NCBI GenBank assembly: GCA_905176665.1
Contig: CAJINA010000246.1
Span: forward strand, 22,232 to 86,231
Length of the DNA: 64,000 nt
Direction: 5' to 3'
Source: Olavius algarvensis Delta 4 endosymbiont
Lineage (GTDB): Bacteria > Desulfobacterota > Desulfobacteria > Desulfobacterales > CAJINA01
In this document: in pieces, positions 51,348-59,930 of the stretch
How positions within the stretch are numbered: position 1 is the stretch's first letter
Layout: each line of letters opens with the position of its first letter
The notes under the pieces: generated by a model
What the model was told of the DNA's origin: nothing
Databases searched by the model: none
What the model saw: the letters and a program-made list of their open reading frames with translations, nothing else
Made by a program: the position numbers and the translations under genes

Positions 51348-52376
51348 ATGAATATCCTGGTTGCCGAAGACGAAACCATCACCCGCAAACGCCTGCAGCA
51401 TTTCATCGAGAAATGGGGCTACCGGGTCATCACGGCTAAAAATGGACTAGAGGCTCTTGAGCTCTCGCTTTCCAACAACACGGACATACTGGTAACCGAC
51501 TGGATGATGCCCGAGATGGACGGGCTCGAACTGGTCCGCAATATCAGAAACACGCCCAATGCCGCTTACATCTACATCATCCTGGTCACTGCCAAGGCCG
51601 AGAAACAGGACATACTGGAAGGTCTTCTGGGCGGAGAAGTGGATGACTATATCACCAAACCCTTTGACCCGGACCTGCTGCGGGCCAGGATCAGTGTCGG
51701 GGCCCGGACCGTCTCCCTGGAAAGAAAACTGCGCAAGTACAACACAGGATTGGAAAAACTGGTGCAGCACCAGACCTCCGTTATCAAAAAAACGAAGGAA
51801 GAGACGATCTTCCGCTTGTTGACGGCCCTGGAAAAACGCGACGAAGAAACCGGCGGACATGTCCGCCGCATTGCCCTTTTCAGCAGCCGGACCGCCGAAT
51901 CGGCCGGGTGGACACCGGAGCGTGTCGACGATATCCGCCTGGCGGCCCCCATGCACGATATCGGTAAAATCGGGGTGCCCGATGCCATATTGAAAAAAAA
52001 GGGCGAACTGAACTCCGCAGAGTTCGAGATCATCAGAAACCATACCACGTCCGGGGGACAGATCCTGGAAGGGTCGGAATATCCCATGCTGCAGATGGCC
52101 CATGATATTGCCCTGAGCCACCATGAATGGTGGAACGGGGAGGGCTACCCGGCCGGCCTGTCCGGCGAAGACATTCCGGAAGCGGCCCGCATTGTGGCGC
52201 TGGCGGATGTCTACGACGCTTTGAGCCACGACCGGGTTTACGCGGAAGCCCTGCCCCCCGACGAGGTGGCCGACTATATGTTGAAAAGACGGGGAACCCA
52301 ATTCGATCCATACTATTATGACATTTTTATGGACCTTATTCCTGAATTTGCTAAAATATCTTCAGAGAATCCCTGA
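51348..52376 (+). CDS. Response regulator with HD-GYP domain (c-di-GMP phosphodiesterase)
   Basis: 342 residues: receiver with MNILVAEDETITRKRLQ, phosphoacceptor in LVTDWMMPEMDGLEL and KPFDPDLL; coiled-coil linker; HD-GYP domain with MHDIGKIGVPDAILKK, LSHHEWWNGEGYPAGLSG and ADVYDAL. All canonical HD-GYP residues are present, unlike the GFP variant at 15748, so it should hydrolyse cyclic di-GMP. It follows the hybrid kinase by seven bases and is the most likely receiver of its phosphate. Confidence 0.93.
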   Translation: MNILVAEDETITRKRLQHFIEKWGYRVITAKNGLEALELSLSNNTDILVTDWMMPEMDGLELVRNIRNTPNAAYIYIILVTAKAEKQDILEGLLGGEVDDYITKPFDPDLLRARISVGARTVSLERKLRKYNTGLEKLVQHQTSVIKKTKEETIFRLLTALEKRDEETGGHVRRIALFSSRTAESAGWTPERVDDIRLAAPMHDIGKIGVPDAILKKKGELNSAEFEIIRNHTTSGGQILEGSEYPMLQMAHDIALSHHEWWNGEGYPAGLSGEDIPEAARIVALADVYDALSHDRVYAEALPPDEVADYMLKRRGTQFDPYYYDIFMDLIPEFAKISSENP

Positions 52377-52427
52377 AAGGGCGCTCCCCTGCCCGCAGAA
52401 CTTTATTTCCAAAAGGAGGCCCCCGAA

Positions 52428-52880
52428 ATGCCCGAAGGATTGGATGTAATCATTATTGATGATGACCCGGATGTGTGTGAAGTCTTAACCGAAATCGTCA
52501 AGCGCTTTTATACCTGGGGGGATGTGATTTCCTTTTCAGACGCCGACAAGGCGATTGAATACTGCCTTGGACGCGAGACCGGCGTGGCAATTTTTATCGT
52601 GGATATCTTCCTGGGCGGGAAAAGCGGCTTCTTCTTCCTGGATATGATCAGCGAAAAATTTCCGACAGCCCATGAAGATACCATCATCATTACCGGGAAT
52701 GCCAATGACGATGTGGTCAACATGTGCGTGGCCTCGGATGTAAACCACCTGCTCGAGAAACCGGTCAGGCCCTATGCCCTGCAGTTGGCTGTGCGGTCCA
52801 TCACTTCTAAATACCTGAAATTTGCAAAAAAACTTCTCCAGGATCCGGCCTTTGCCGAAAACGTGGCCGGGTTCAAATAG
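52428..52880 (+). CDS. Single-domain response regulator
   Basis: 150 residues, one receiver domain: DVIIIDDDPDVCEVLTEIV with the acidic cluster, phosphoacceptor Asp in FIVDIFLGGKSGFFF, TGNANDDVVN and the EKPVRPYAL segment (KPV rather than KPF). No output domain. ATG 52428 follows AAAAGGAGG. It is the third gene of the kinase operon and may act as a CheY-like messenger or phosphate sink. Confidence 0.87.
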   Translation: MPEGLDVIIIDDDPDVCEVLTEIVKRFYTWGDVISFSDADKAIEYCLGRETGVAIFIVDIFLGGKSGFFFLDMISEKFPTAHEDTIIITGNANDDVVNMCVASDVNHLLEKPVRPYALQLAVRSITSKYLKFAKKLLQDPAFAENVAGFK

Positions 52881-53128
52881 AGGCTATCTCAACAATAGGG
52901 TTTGACCCAAGGTCCCATCTACGCCTTCCAAACTACCCTGGGCAGGCAAGGCGGCCGCGAAGATTTCCCCGAGTCGGGACTTCCCAACTGATCGATTTGC
53001 TAAGGCGGGTTGCGCCGGAGGTGCCAGCGAAGTCTATGCCTACGTGGTAAATACATCCGGTCTTACGAGGATCAAATCAAAGCGACCAGCACCGCGAGTG
53101 GGCCAGAAGACTTTTTTGAGATAGCCGC
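52881..53128. repeat. Intergenic repeat family with inverted ends, copy A
   Basis: Left end AGGCTATCTCAACA and right end TTTTTTGAGATAGCC (53113-53127) are inverted relative to each other. The inside has AGGCAAGGCGGCCGC and, before the right end, a GGGCCAGAAGAC segment, both found in copy B. At 248 bp it is the longest copy. With the short tail to 53231 it fills the gap between the receiver gene and the DUF4384 gene; no gene is visible inside. Confidence 0.7.
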
Positions 53129-53231
53129 CAAGTTTTCCCAAACAGAAATGGCAGCCCGGCGAGAAAACCGAGACTGCCATTTGCGCGTTTAGAACTCGCC
53201 CGGCGGCCGCAGGGCCCCGGTGCGCCTATCT

Positions 53232-54182
53232 TTATGGCCCGGTGCTCAGTTTCCAGGTACTTTCGTAAAAGGCGGCGGCTTTTTGGGCTGCCGGTTGGTT
53301 GCCGGCCGCTGTCACGGAAATGCCGCGGGTGCGAATACCCAAAGATTCCTGGGTGCCGCCAAAGGCCCCCAGACCGGCCCCGGCAGAATTCATGGACACA
53401 TTGCCCAGCGGCACTTCGCTGGCATACACCACAATGCGGTCTTCGCCAAAAGGCGGTGTGACTTTCAGGTCAAAACGGTCGCCTTCACCCGGAATCTGGT
53501 ATATTTGGCCGGCGGCGAACCGGTCCTGCTGCCGGTACTCATTGGGCAGCAGCTGGATAATGTCACCATTGGAGGTAATATCGACGATGCGGGCATAAAA
53601 ATCACGGTTGCCCTGCATGTACACGATAATGTGTTCCCCCTCGCGGTACTCTTTTTTGCTGGTCCATACCCGCACCGTCAGAGGCGCTTGCGGGTCAAGA
53701 TGGGTGGAAGAGAGGTTGCCATTGGTCTGGTCTCCGACGGATGCCATGCTCACCGGTTTGATGCCGTATTCCACTTCGGCCTTGATCCACACGTGGTAAC
53801 GGGTGTTATCGACAACCCCGAGATCTTTCATTTCGAGGACCGTGACGGATCCGTGACTCCTGCCTTTGATCCGATCCTGGGTTACCTCGAAATTTTCAAT
53901 GGTCGTATTGGACTCAATATAGGTTTTTGCCCTTTCAACCGCCTGACGTTTGGCAGTCGCGATCGCCGCGTGGCGAACCTGCTCCAGGGTCATGGTCTCC
54001 GAAAGATAGGCATATCCATCAACTTCATGAATGCTTGAACGTTTTTCCTCATCCGGTACAACCGAAACACCGCGAAACTGCTGGGCATGCGCGTTTAACG
54101 CCAGTGCCAGAAACAGCAGCGCCGTGACAATTAACCAGTGAGCTTGCTTCCATTTTTGCCGAACAGGCCACCATTCCATCAT
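53232..54182 (-). CDS. Secreted DUF4384-domain protein
   Basis: 316 residues with an N-terminal signal peptide (HWLIVTALLFLALALNAHAQ). Residues about 50-145 resemble an LPP20/flagellar assembly T-like domain (GYAYLSETMTLEQVRHAAIA, TAKRQAVERAKTYIES), and the second half is DUF4384 (TVRVWTSKKEYREGEHIIVY, DITSNGDIIQLLPNEY). DUF4384 is an envelope domain of unknown function often joined to stress or secretion proteins. The start at 54182 gives a long n-region; internal ATGs at 54179 are equally possible. It is isolated on the minus strand between two repeat copies. Confidence 0.82.
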   Translation of the reverse strand: MMEWWPVRQKWKQAHWLIVTALLFLALALNAHAQQFRGVSVVPDEEKRSSIHEVDGYAYLSETMTLEQVRHAAIATAKRQAVERAKTYIESNTTIENFEVTQDRIKGRSHGSVTVLEMKDLGVVDNTRYHVWIKAEVEYGIKPVSMASVGDQTNGNLSSTHLDPQAPLTVRVWTSKKEYREGEHIIVYMQGNRDFYARIVDITSNGDIIQLLPNEYRQQDRFAAGQIYQIPGEGDRFDLKVTPPFGEDRIVVYASEVPLGNVSMNSAGAGLGAFGGTQESLGIRTRGISVTAAGNQPAAQKAAAFYESTWKLSTGP

Positions 54183-54287
54183 ATTACCCTCCGAATTTAC
54201 TCTGTTTATGGCGTTTGGCTAAATCATCTATAAAAAAGCCGTGTCACCACAGTCATTTATTCAATTCAAAGCGCAGTTAGCTATAAA

Positions 54288-54458
54288 AGCTATCTCAAAA
54301 ACGGATTTTGGTTCAAAATCCAGTCTTCGCTCTTTGAGCTACGCCCGGGAGGCAAGGCGGCCGCACGGTTCAGCCCGGAGAAATACTTTAGTATTTCGAG
54401 GACTTGAACCAAGCGCCCAGCACCGAGTTTGGGCCAAAAAACTTATTTGAGGTAGCTT
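54288..54458. repeat. Intergenic repeat family with inverted ends, copy B
   Basis: Left end AAGCTATCTCAAAAAC, right end ACTTATTTGAGGTAGCTT; 171 bp. Inside are AGGCAAGGCGGCCGC and a hairpin GAAATACT-TT-AGTATTTC at 54380-54397, followed by CTTGAACCAAGCGCCCAGCA. The surrounding gap (54183-54531, 349 bp) has no gene. Confidence 0.7.
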
Positions 54459-54531
54459 CTAACCTACTGCATCTCGAAGCTTACTGCAAGCACCGAACGA
54501 CGAAACGTATCCACAAACGCCAGGCCCGGAT

Positions 54532-55218
54532 TCATTTGGTGATTAGGACCAGGTTTCTTTCCACATTCGAACCCGGCAGTTGATAGGTCGCAATGCGCAT
54601 ATCCGCCGGCCCGGACATTTTTTGACCGGCAGTGGCCAGTCGGCGGCTTTCCTGCGCAACCCGGCCCATGCGCCCCTTGAGGGCCACCACCATCCCCCCG
54701 GGTTTGAGCAGGGGAAAAGCCAGTTCAATGATCTGCTCGATGTCGGCCAGGGCCCGACAGACCACCCGATCAAAAAAGCTCCGGTAATCAGGCTGGGCCC
54801 GCAGCTCCTGAGCTCGCACGTGGCGTGCCTGGGCGTTGACCAGCCCCATTAGACGAATAGCGTGCTGTAAAAAACTGATCTTTTTACCGACGCTGTCTAT
54901 CATCAGCACCGAACGTGGTTGGGCCACGACTGCCAGGGGAATGCCCGGAAAACCACCGCCGGAGCCGATATCCAGAACGTTGGCGTCTGCCGGGATGTAG
55001 GGTACGCAGGCCAGGGAATCCACATAGTGTTTGCGGGCCATCTCGGACGGATCACTGATCCGGGTAAGATTGATCTTTTGGTTCCATTTCACCAGCTCGG
55101 CGGCATGACAGGCCAGGGCGTCGATCTGGGCCGCGGTTACCTGCGGTCCCAGTTCAACGGCTCCCGCGGCTATCAGCTGTCTCCATTGCTGTGATCCCGG
55201 TTCGTCAGGAGTTTTCAA
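54532..55218 (-). CDS. rsmG: 16S rRNA (guanine-527-N7)-methyltransferase RsmG
   Basis: SAM-dependent methyltransferase that modifies G527 of 16S rRNA, the site linked to streptomycin response when lost. The 228 residues contain LVKWNQKINLTRISDPSEM, the SAM-binding motif VLDIGSGGGFPGIPLAVV, MIDSVGKKISFLQHA and a FFDRVVCRALADIEQIIELA segment. Complete. Its first 14 bases overlap the end of the CoA-transferase-GNAT gene upstream on the same strand, so the two are probably co-transcribed. It is not in a gid-par cluster as in many bacteria. Confidence 0.95.
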   Translation of the reverse strand: MKTPDEPGSQQWRQLIAAGAVELGPQVTAAQIDALACHAAELVKWNQKINLTRISDPSEMARKHYVDSLACVPYIPADANVLDIGSGGGFPGIPLAVVAQPRSVLMIDSVGKKISFLQHAIRLMGLVNAQARHVRAQELRAQPDYRSFFDRVVCRALADIEQIIELAFPLLKPGGMVVALKGRMGRVAQESRRLATAGQKMSGPADMRIATYQLPGSNVERNLVLITK

Positions 55219-56290
55219 TACAAACGTCGCCTCTCCCCCGTGAATGCTGGTCGGTCATGCCCACCGCATCATCAAAGTCCATATGGATGTTCATCTCACC
55301 ACCGCCGCTGGCAACCGTTTCGGCATGGGGATAACGTTTTTTAAACACCCTGATCATGGCGGCATTCTCACTCAAAACCGTTGCCGTAAAACCTTTGTAT
55401 TCATTCTCCTTGGCAATTTTTTCCAGTTCTTCCAGCAGGTAGGATCCGATCCGCATGCCCTGAAAATCTTCCCGGACCACAAAGGCAACCTCCGCGCAGT
55501 GCTTCTCTTCTTCGGCATAGGTCCCGATGGCCACAATCTCCTTGTGCCCCCCTTTCCTGGTCAACCCGATGATGGACATGTTTTTGCGGTAATCGACGCT
55601 GGCCCACTGTTCTTGAACCACGGAATGGGTAAAATTCCGCATCTTGTAAAAAAAACGATAGTAGATCGTACGCTCCTGCAGCGAATAAAAGAAGTTGCGG
55701 TAGGAAAATTCATCCGACGGCAGCAGCGGCCTGAATTCGATGGTCTTCCCGGTCGGCAGGGCCAGGGTACTCTTGTATCCTTCAATAAACAGCAGGTCGT
55801 CCTGGGTGGGCGGCAATTGGTCAGAGAAAATATAGTGTTTTTCCCGGGCGACATCAATCAACTCCTCGCGAAATTTCGGATGGGCAATCTGGGCCAGTTC
55901 CATCACCCGCTGGTAGATGCCCTTGCCCTGGAGCTCTGCAATGCCATACTCGGTAATGACAAAATTCACGTCTCCCCGGGTGGTGGCTACGCCGGCGCCC
56001 TCACTCAGATGGGGCACGATTCGGGAAATTTGACCGTTTTGGGCGGTCGAAGGCAAGGCCACGATTGAAAACCCACCCTTGCTCATGGCGCTGCCCCGCA
56101 GAAAATCCACCTGGTCCCCGATACCGCTGTAAAAAAGGTACCCCATGGAATCGGTGCACACCTGCCCGGTCAAGTCGACTTCGAGGGCGCTGCTGAGGGA
56201 AACAAAATTGTCATTGCGGGCCACGACCACCGGATCGCTTACAAACTCGGAGGACCGGAAATAGAACATCGGGTTATTGTCTACGAAATC
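55205..56290 (-). pseudogene. CoA-transferase C-terminal half fused to GNAT acetyltransferase, after an in-frame TAG
   Basis: Continues in the same frame after TAG at 56291-56293: DFVDNNPMFYFRSSEFVSDP, then SALEVDLTGQVCTDSMGYLF, GGFSIVALPSTAQNGQISRI and TTRGDVNFVITEYGIAELQG are classic for the C-terminal half of 4-hydroxybutyrate CoA-transferase / acetyl-CoA hydrolase. From about the last 170 residues a GNAT domain follows (IEFRPLLPSDEFSYRNFFYS, AEVAFVVREDFQGMRIGSYL with the acetyl-CoA loop, GFTATVLSENAAMIRVFKK). Proteins with this CoA-transferase-GNAT order are known but their acylation target is not. The first ATG after the stop is at 56269. Confidence 0.8.
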
Positions 56291-57124
56291 CTAGATCCGT
56301 TCTGACCCCATGCACAACGAGGCAACCGCTCGACCCGGCAACAGGGTCTTTTTACGGTTGGTAATGACGCCTTTTTCAAACAACGGAATAATTCCGTCGA
56401 AGATTACCTGAGTGTGTATCCCGAGGTCTCTCTTATCGTCGAGATGCTGCAGGATGGTATACGGCAGGTGTCCGAATCCGATTTGCAGGGTCGCCCCGTC
56501 TTCGATCAGTTGGCTGACATAAAAACTGATCCGCTTGACGACCTCCGGGTCCTTTTTACCCGGCAGCGACTCAACCAGAGGCTCATCGTGCGCGACCAGG
56601 TAATCAATATCGTCGAGGTGGACAAAGCTGTCCCCCAGGGTGCGGGGCACCCGGTTGTTTACCTGGGCAATCACCAGGCCGGCGTTCTCTATGCCGCTGC
56701 GGGTGATGTCCACGCTGACCCCCAGACTGCAATAGCCGAATCGGTCAGGGGAGCTGACCTGTACCAGCGCTACATCGATCCCGATGCGATGGGTTGCGAA
56801 CAGTCGCGGAATCTGGGAAAGATAGGTCGGCAGGTAGTCGATTTTACCTTCAAAGGCCGCCTTGCGCAGGGATGCACTGATAAAAAACAGCTTCAGCGAA
56901 AACCGCTCCATGAAATCGGGGTTATCCACATACTGCGATAAGGTGTTGGACAGCATCTGGTAGACCACAATGTCCTGGACAGCAACATCCTTGACCATGG
57001 CATGAATCAGGTGCTGGGGTTCACCGCAACCGGTACCGATAAACACGCGACTGCCCCGTGCAATCTTGGTCATTGCCTCTGCGGCCGTCACCACCTTTTG
57101 GGGAAAAGCAGACTTCAGGTCCAT
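56291..57124 (-). pseudogene. CoA-transferase (acetyl-CoA hydrolase family) N-terminal half, truncated by in-frame TAG
   Basis: N-terminal half of an acetyl-CoA hydrolase/transferase: ARGSRVFIGTGCGEPQHLIH, FFISASLRKAAFEGKIDYLP, IGIDVALVQVSSPDRFGYCS and LQIGFGHLPYTILQHLDDKR with the catalytic-region GFG. It ends ...SLCMGSERI then TAG, where relatives read on through GS.xLYDFVDNNP without a break; the next codons here are DFVDNNP. The ATG at 57124 follows GAGGAG at a good distance, so the start is firm; longer frames run into repeat copy C. Full length would be 640 residues. Either a nonsense mutation, base error or read-through. Confidence 0.82.
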
Positions 57125-57150
57125 GCCGACACTCCTCACTCGGGTGTAAG

Positions 57151-57308
57151 AGGCCGTCTCAAAAATAGGATTCCGGCTCAAAGCGCAGCGGCCATTCGAT
57201 GCCACCCGGAGGAAAACTCAAATATCACGAGGGCTGGAACCGAGCGCCCAACGCAGAGATTTATCCGCCTCGGGCTGATTGGGTCAAAAGACATTTTTGA
57301 GGTAGCCT
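57151..57308. repeat. Intergenic repeat family with inverted ends, copy C
   Basis: Left end AGGCCGTCTCAAAAATAG, right end ACATTTTTGAGGTAGCCT; 158 bp. It shares with copy B the GGAACCGAGCGCCCAACGCA-like segment but lacks the AGGCAAGGCGGCCGC block. It lies directly before the CoA-transferase gene. Confidence 0.65.
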
Positions 57309-57746
57309 ATAGTAATTGTGAGACATTTCATACTAATCCAGCGTATTAGTCAAGATTTCTGTGGTATCCCGGACGGCACCGCGCATGGGTCGTACCCGGC
57401 CGATGCATGTATGACCGCGCACAAACTCTATCCGGCTGTCAGCATCGATTGGACCTGGCTGCATAGGGGGGGCGCGCCGGTCAGGCAACCCCACCCGAAC
57501 GGGATGGTTCGCCTTTCTCACAAAAAAAAAGCATCTATACCCATTTTTTTATTGACACCAAATTTTTTGTCTATATATTTAGTTGTTTCTAACATCTGGC
57601 CTATAAGCTGATCCCTCACGCGGTGTTATTCCAAATGCGGGATTTTTTTATTTTGCTGCTCCCGGCAAGGTTTTTCACCGCCAAACACTCGACAGCATAA
57701 TAGAATCAATCATTACCAGAAAATTGCAGAACAGCAGGAAGAGATC
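57309..57746. other. Intergenic region upstream of fusA, no gene seen
   Basis: 438 bp with no convincing coding frame or RNA gene. The first 200 bases are GC-rich; the rest is AT-rich and holds the fusA promoter. A run GCATAGGGGGGGCGCGCC near 57460 is notable only for its composition. Confidence 0.5.
57552..57579 (+). promoter_or_regulatory. Sigma-70 promoter of fusA
   Basis: Perfect -35 TTGACA, 16 bases, TATATT (five of six) in an AT-rich context. It lies about 165 bases before the fusA ATG, so the transcript has a long leader. Confidence 0.65.
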
Positions 57747-59834
57747 ATGAAACAGGATATCGAACACGTCAGGAACATCGGCATCAGTGCGCATATTGAT
57801 TCCGGTAAAACCACGCTCACCGAAAGAATTCTTTTTTATACAAAAAGGATCCACGCTATTCACGATGTGAAAGGCAAAGACGGCGTCGGCGCCACCATGG
57901 ACTCCATGGAACTTGAAAAAGAACGGGGCATCACCATCGCCTCAGCCGCCACTTTCTGTGAGTGGGACAACCACGAAATCAACATCATTGACACACCCGG
58001 GCATGTGGACTTTACCATCGAGGTGGAGCGGTCCCTGCGCGTGTTGGACGGCGCCATTCTGGTGCTCTGCTCGGTTGGCGGCGTGCAGTCGCAGTCAATC
58101 ACGGTGGACCAGCAGATGAAGCGCTACAAGGTGCCCTGCATCGCCTTTATCAACAAGTGCGACCGCAGCGGGGCCGATCCCTTCCGGGTGGCCCGCCAGC
58201 TGAAAGAAAAACTGGGACACAATGCCGTACCGATGCAAATTCCCATCGGCCTGGAGGCCGACCTCGAAGGCGTGGTGGACCTGGTTTCCATGCAGGCCCT
58301 CTACTTCGATGGCGACAATGGCGAGACTGTAAGGATCGAACGAATTCCCACCAACCTGCTGGAGCAGGCCGAGCACCATCGTGAAGCCCTGATCGATGCC
58401 GCCTCGCTCTTCTCCGATGACCTGACCGAAGCTATCCTGGAAGAACGGGAAATACCGGAGGAATTGATCTACGCGGCTGTGCGCCAGGGTGTTCTCACCC
58501 GGAAAATCACACCCGTATTCATGGGCTCGGCTTACAAGAACAAAGGCGTCCAGCCACTCTTGGATGCGGTCACCCGACTGCTGCCCTGCCCGGCCGACAT
58601 TGAAAACGAAGCCCTGGATACCGATCAGGATGAAAAGCCGGTTGTTCTATCCAGCAATCCGGAGGCACCGGTCGTCGCCCTGGCTTTCAAGCTGGAAGAC
58701 GGGCAATATGGTCAACTGACCTATATCCGGGTTTACCAGGGATCCCTGAAAAAAGCGGACACGGTTTACAATGTCCGTACCGGAAAAAAAGTCAAAATTG
58801 GCCGCCTGGTCCGCATGCATTCCGACCAGATGGAAGATATTGAAATGATCCCGGCAGGTTACATCGGAGCGCTTTTTGGTGTGGATTGCTCTTCCGGGGA
58901 TACGTTTGCCGCTGCAGGCCAGAGCCTGTCCATGACCTCCATGTTTGTTCCCGAACCGGTCATCTCATTGTCCATCGTTCCGGTCGACAATAAGGCCCAG
59001 GTAAACATGTCCAAGGCATTGAACCGTTTCACCAAGGAGGACCCGACCTTCCGGACCTTCGTCAGTGATGAAACCGGTGAGACCATCATAGAAGGTATGG
59101 GTGAGCTGCACCTGGAAGTTTACGTGGAACGAATGCTGCGCGAATACAAGGCCCAGGTGGAAACCGGGCAACCCCGGGTCGCTTACCGGGAAACCATTAC
59201 CCAGCGCGCGGAATTCAATTATACCCACAAAAAACAGACCGGTGGCTCTGGTCAGTATGGTCGCATCGCAGGCTATCTGGAACCGGTGGCCGACGCCGAA
59301 TTCGTCTTTGAAAACAAGATTACCGGCGGTGCCATTCCGACCCAGTATATTTCCGCCTGTGAGAAAGGCTTTAAAAAATGCCTGGCCAAGGGGCCCAAGA
59401 TGGAAGTCCCGGTAACCGGAATCAAGGTCGAGATCAACGACGGTGCCGCCCATGCCGTGGACAGTTCCGAAATGGCCTTTCAGGCCGCTGCCCGAGGTGC
59501 GTTTCTTGAGGGGTACGCCAAAGCCAAGCCGGTTATCCACGAGCCGATCATGAAGGTTGTCGTGGAGACACCCACCGAGTTCCAGGGCGCGGTCATGGGG
59601 TTGCTGAACCAGCGTCGCGGCATTATCGTCGGGTCCCAGGACGAAGGTCCCATGTGTGTGGTGGAGGCCCAGGTGCCCCTGGCAGAAATGTTCGGTTATT
59701 CCACTGTATTACGATCCTCCACCCAGGGTAAGGCGCAGTTCACTATGGAATTCATGACCTACAGACGGGTCCCCCAGTCCATAGCGGAAGACCTGGTCAA
59801 AAAAGCGGCCGAGGACAAAAAGAAAGTAGCTTAA
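57747..59834 (+). CDS. fusA: Elongation factor G (spdEFG1/mitochondrial-EFG1-like)
   Basis: Ribosomal translocase, 695 residues. G-domain motifs: G1 AHIDSGKTTL (residues 14-23), G3 DTPGHVDFT, G4 NKCD. The switch I region GKDGVGATMDSMELEKERGI matches mitochondrial EF-G1 and bacterial spdEFG1 rather than the classic MFHRMGEVHDG form. Domains II-V are complete (GMGELHLEVYVERM, GGSGQYGRI, then RRGIIVGSQDEGPMCVVEA in domain V). It stands alone, not in an rps-tuf operon. By family knowledge spdEFG1 carries out translocation while a paralogue handles ribosome recycling; no second EF-G is in the window. ATG 57747 follows CAGGAAGAG. Confidence 0.95.
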   Translation: MKQDIEHVRNIGISAHIDSGKTTLTERILFYTKRIHAIHDVKGKDGVGATMDSMELEKERGITIASAATFCEWDNHEINIIDTPGHVDFTIEVERSLRVLDGAILVLCSVGGVQSQSITVDQQMKRYKVPCIAFINKCDRSGADPFRVARQLKEKLGHNAVPMQIPIGLEADLEGVVDLVSMQALYFDGDNGETVRIERIPTNLLEQAEHHREALIDAASLFSDDLTEAILEEREIPEELIYAAVRQGVLTRKITPVFMGSAYKNKGVQPLLDAVTRLLPCPADIENEALDTDQDEKPVVLSSNPEAPVVALAFKLEDGQYGQLTYIRVYQGSLKKADTVYNVRTGKKVKIGRLVRMHSDQMEDIEMIPAGYIGALFGVDCSSGDTFAAAGQSLSMTSMFVPEPVISLSIVPVDNKAQVNMSKALNRFTKEDPTFRTFVSDETGETIIEGMGELHLEVYVERMLREYKAQVETGQPRVAYRETITQRAEFNYTHKKQTGGSGQYGRIAGYLEPVADAEFVFENKITGGAIPTQYISACEKGFKKCLAKGPKMEVPVTGIKVEINDGAAHAVDSSEMAFQAAARGAFLEGYAKAKPVIHEPIMKVVVETPTEFQGAVMGLLNQRRGIIVGSQDEGPMCVVEAQVPLAEMFGYSTVLRSSTQGKAQFTMEFMTYRRVPQSIAEDLVKKAAEDKKKVA

Positions 59835-59930
59835 TTGATTCATACACTGAAATTAAGAAACAGGTTTCGCGAAAAGTTCCGCCCCGCGGGACACGCAAGC
59901 ATCATATATTTAAAAGAAAGGAACCTGCAC

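Noticed and set aside
57312..57611. Open frames upstream of fusA
   Set aside because: They overlap repeat copy C or the fusA promoter, have no ribosome-binding site and look random.
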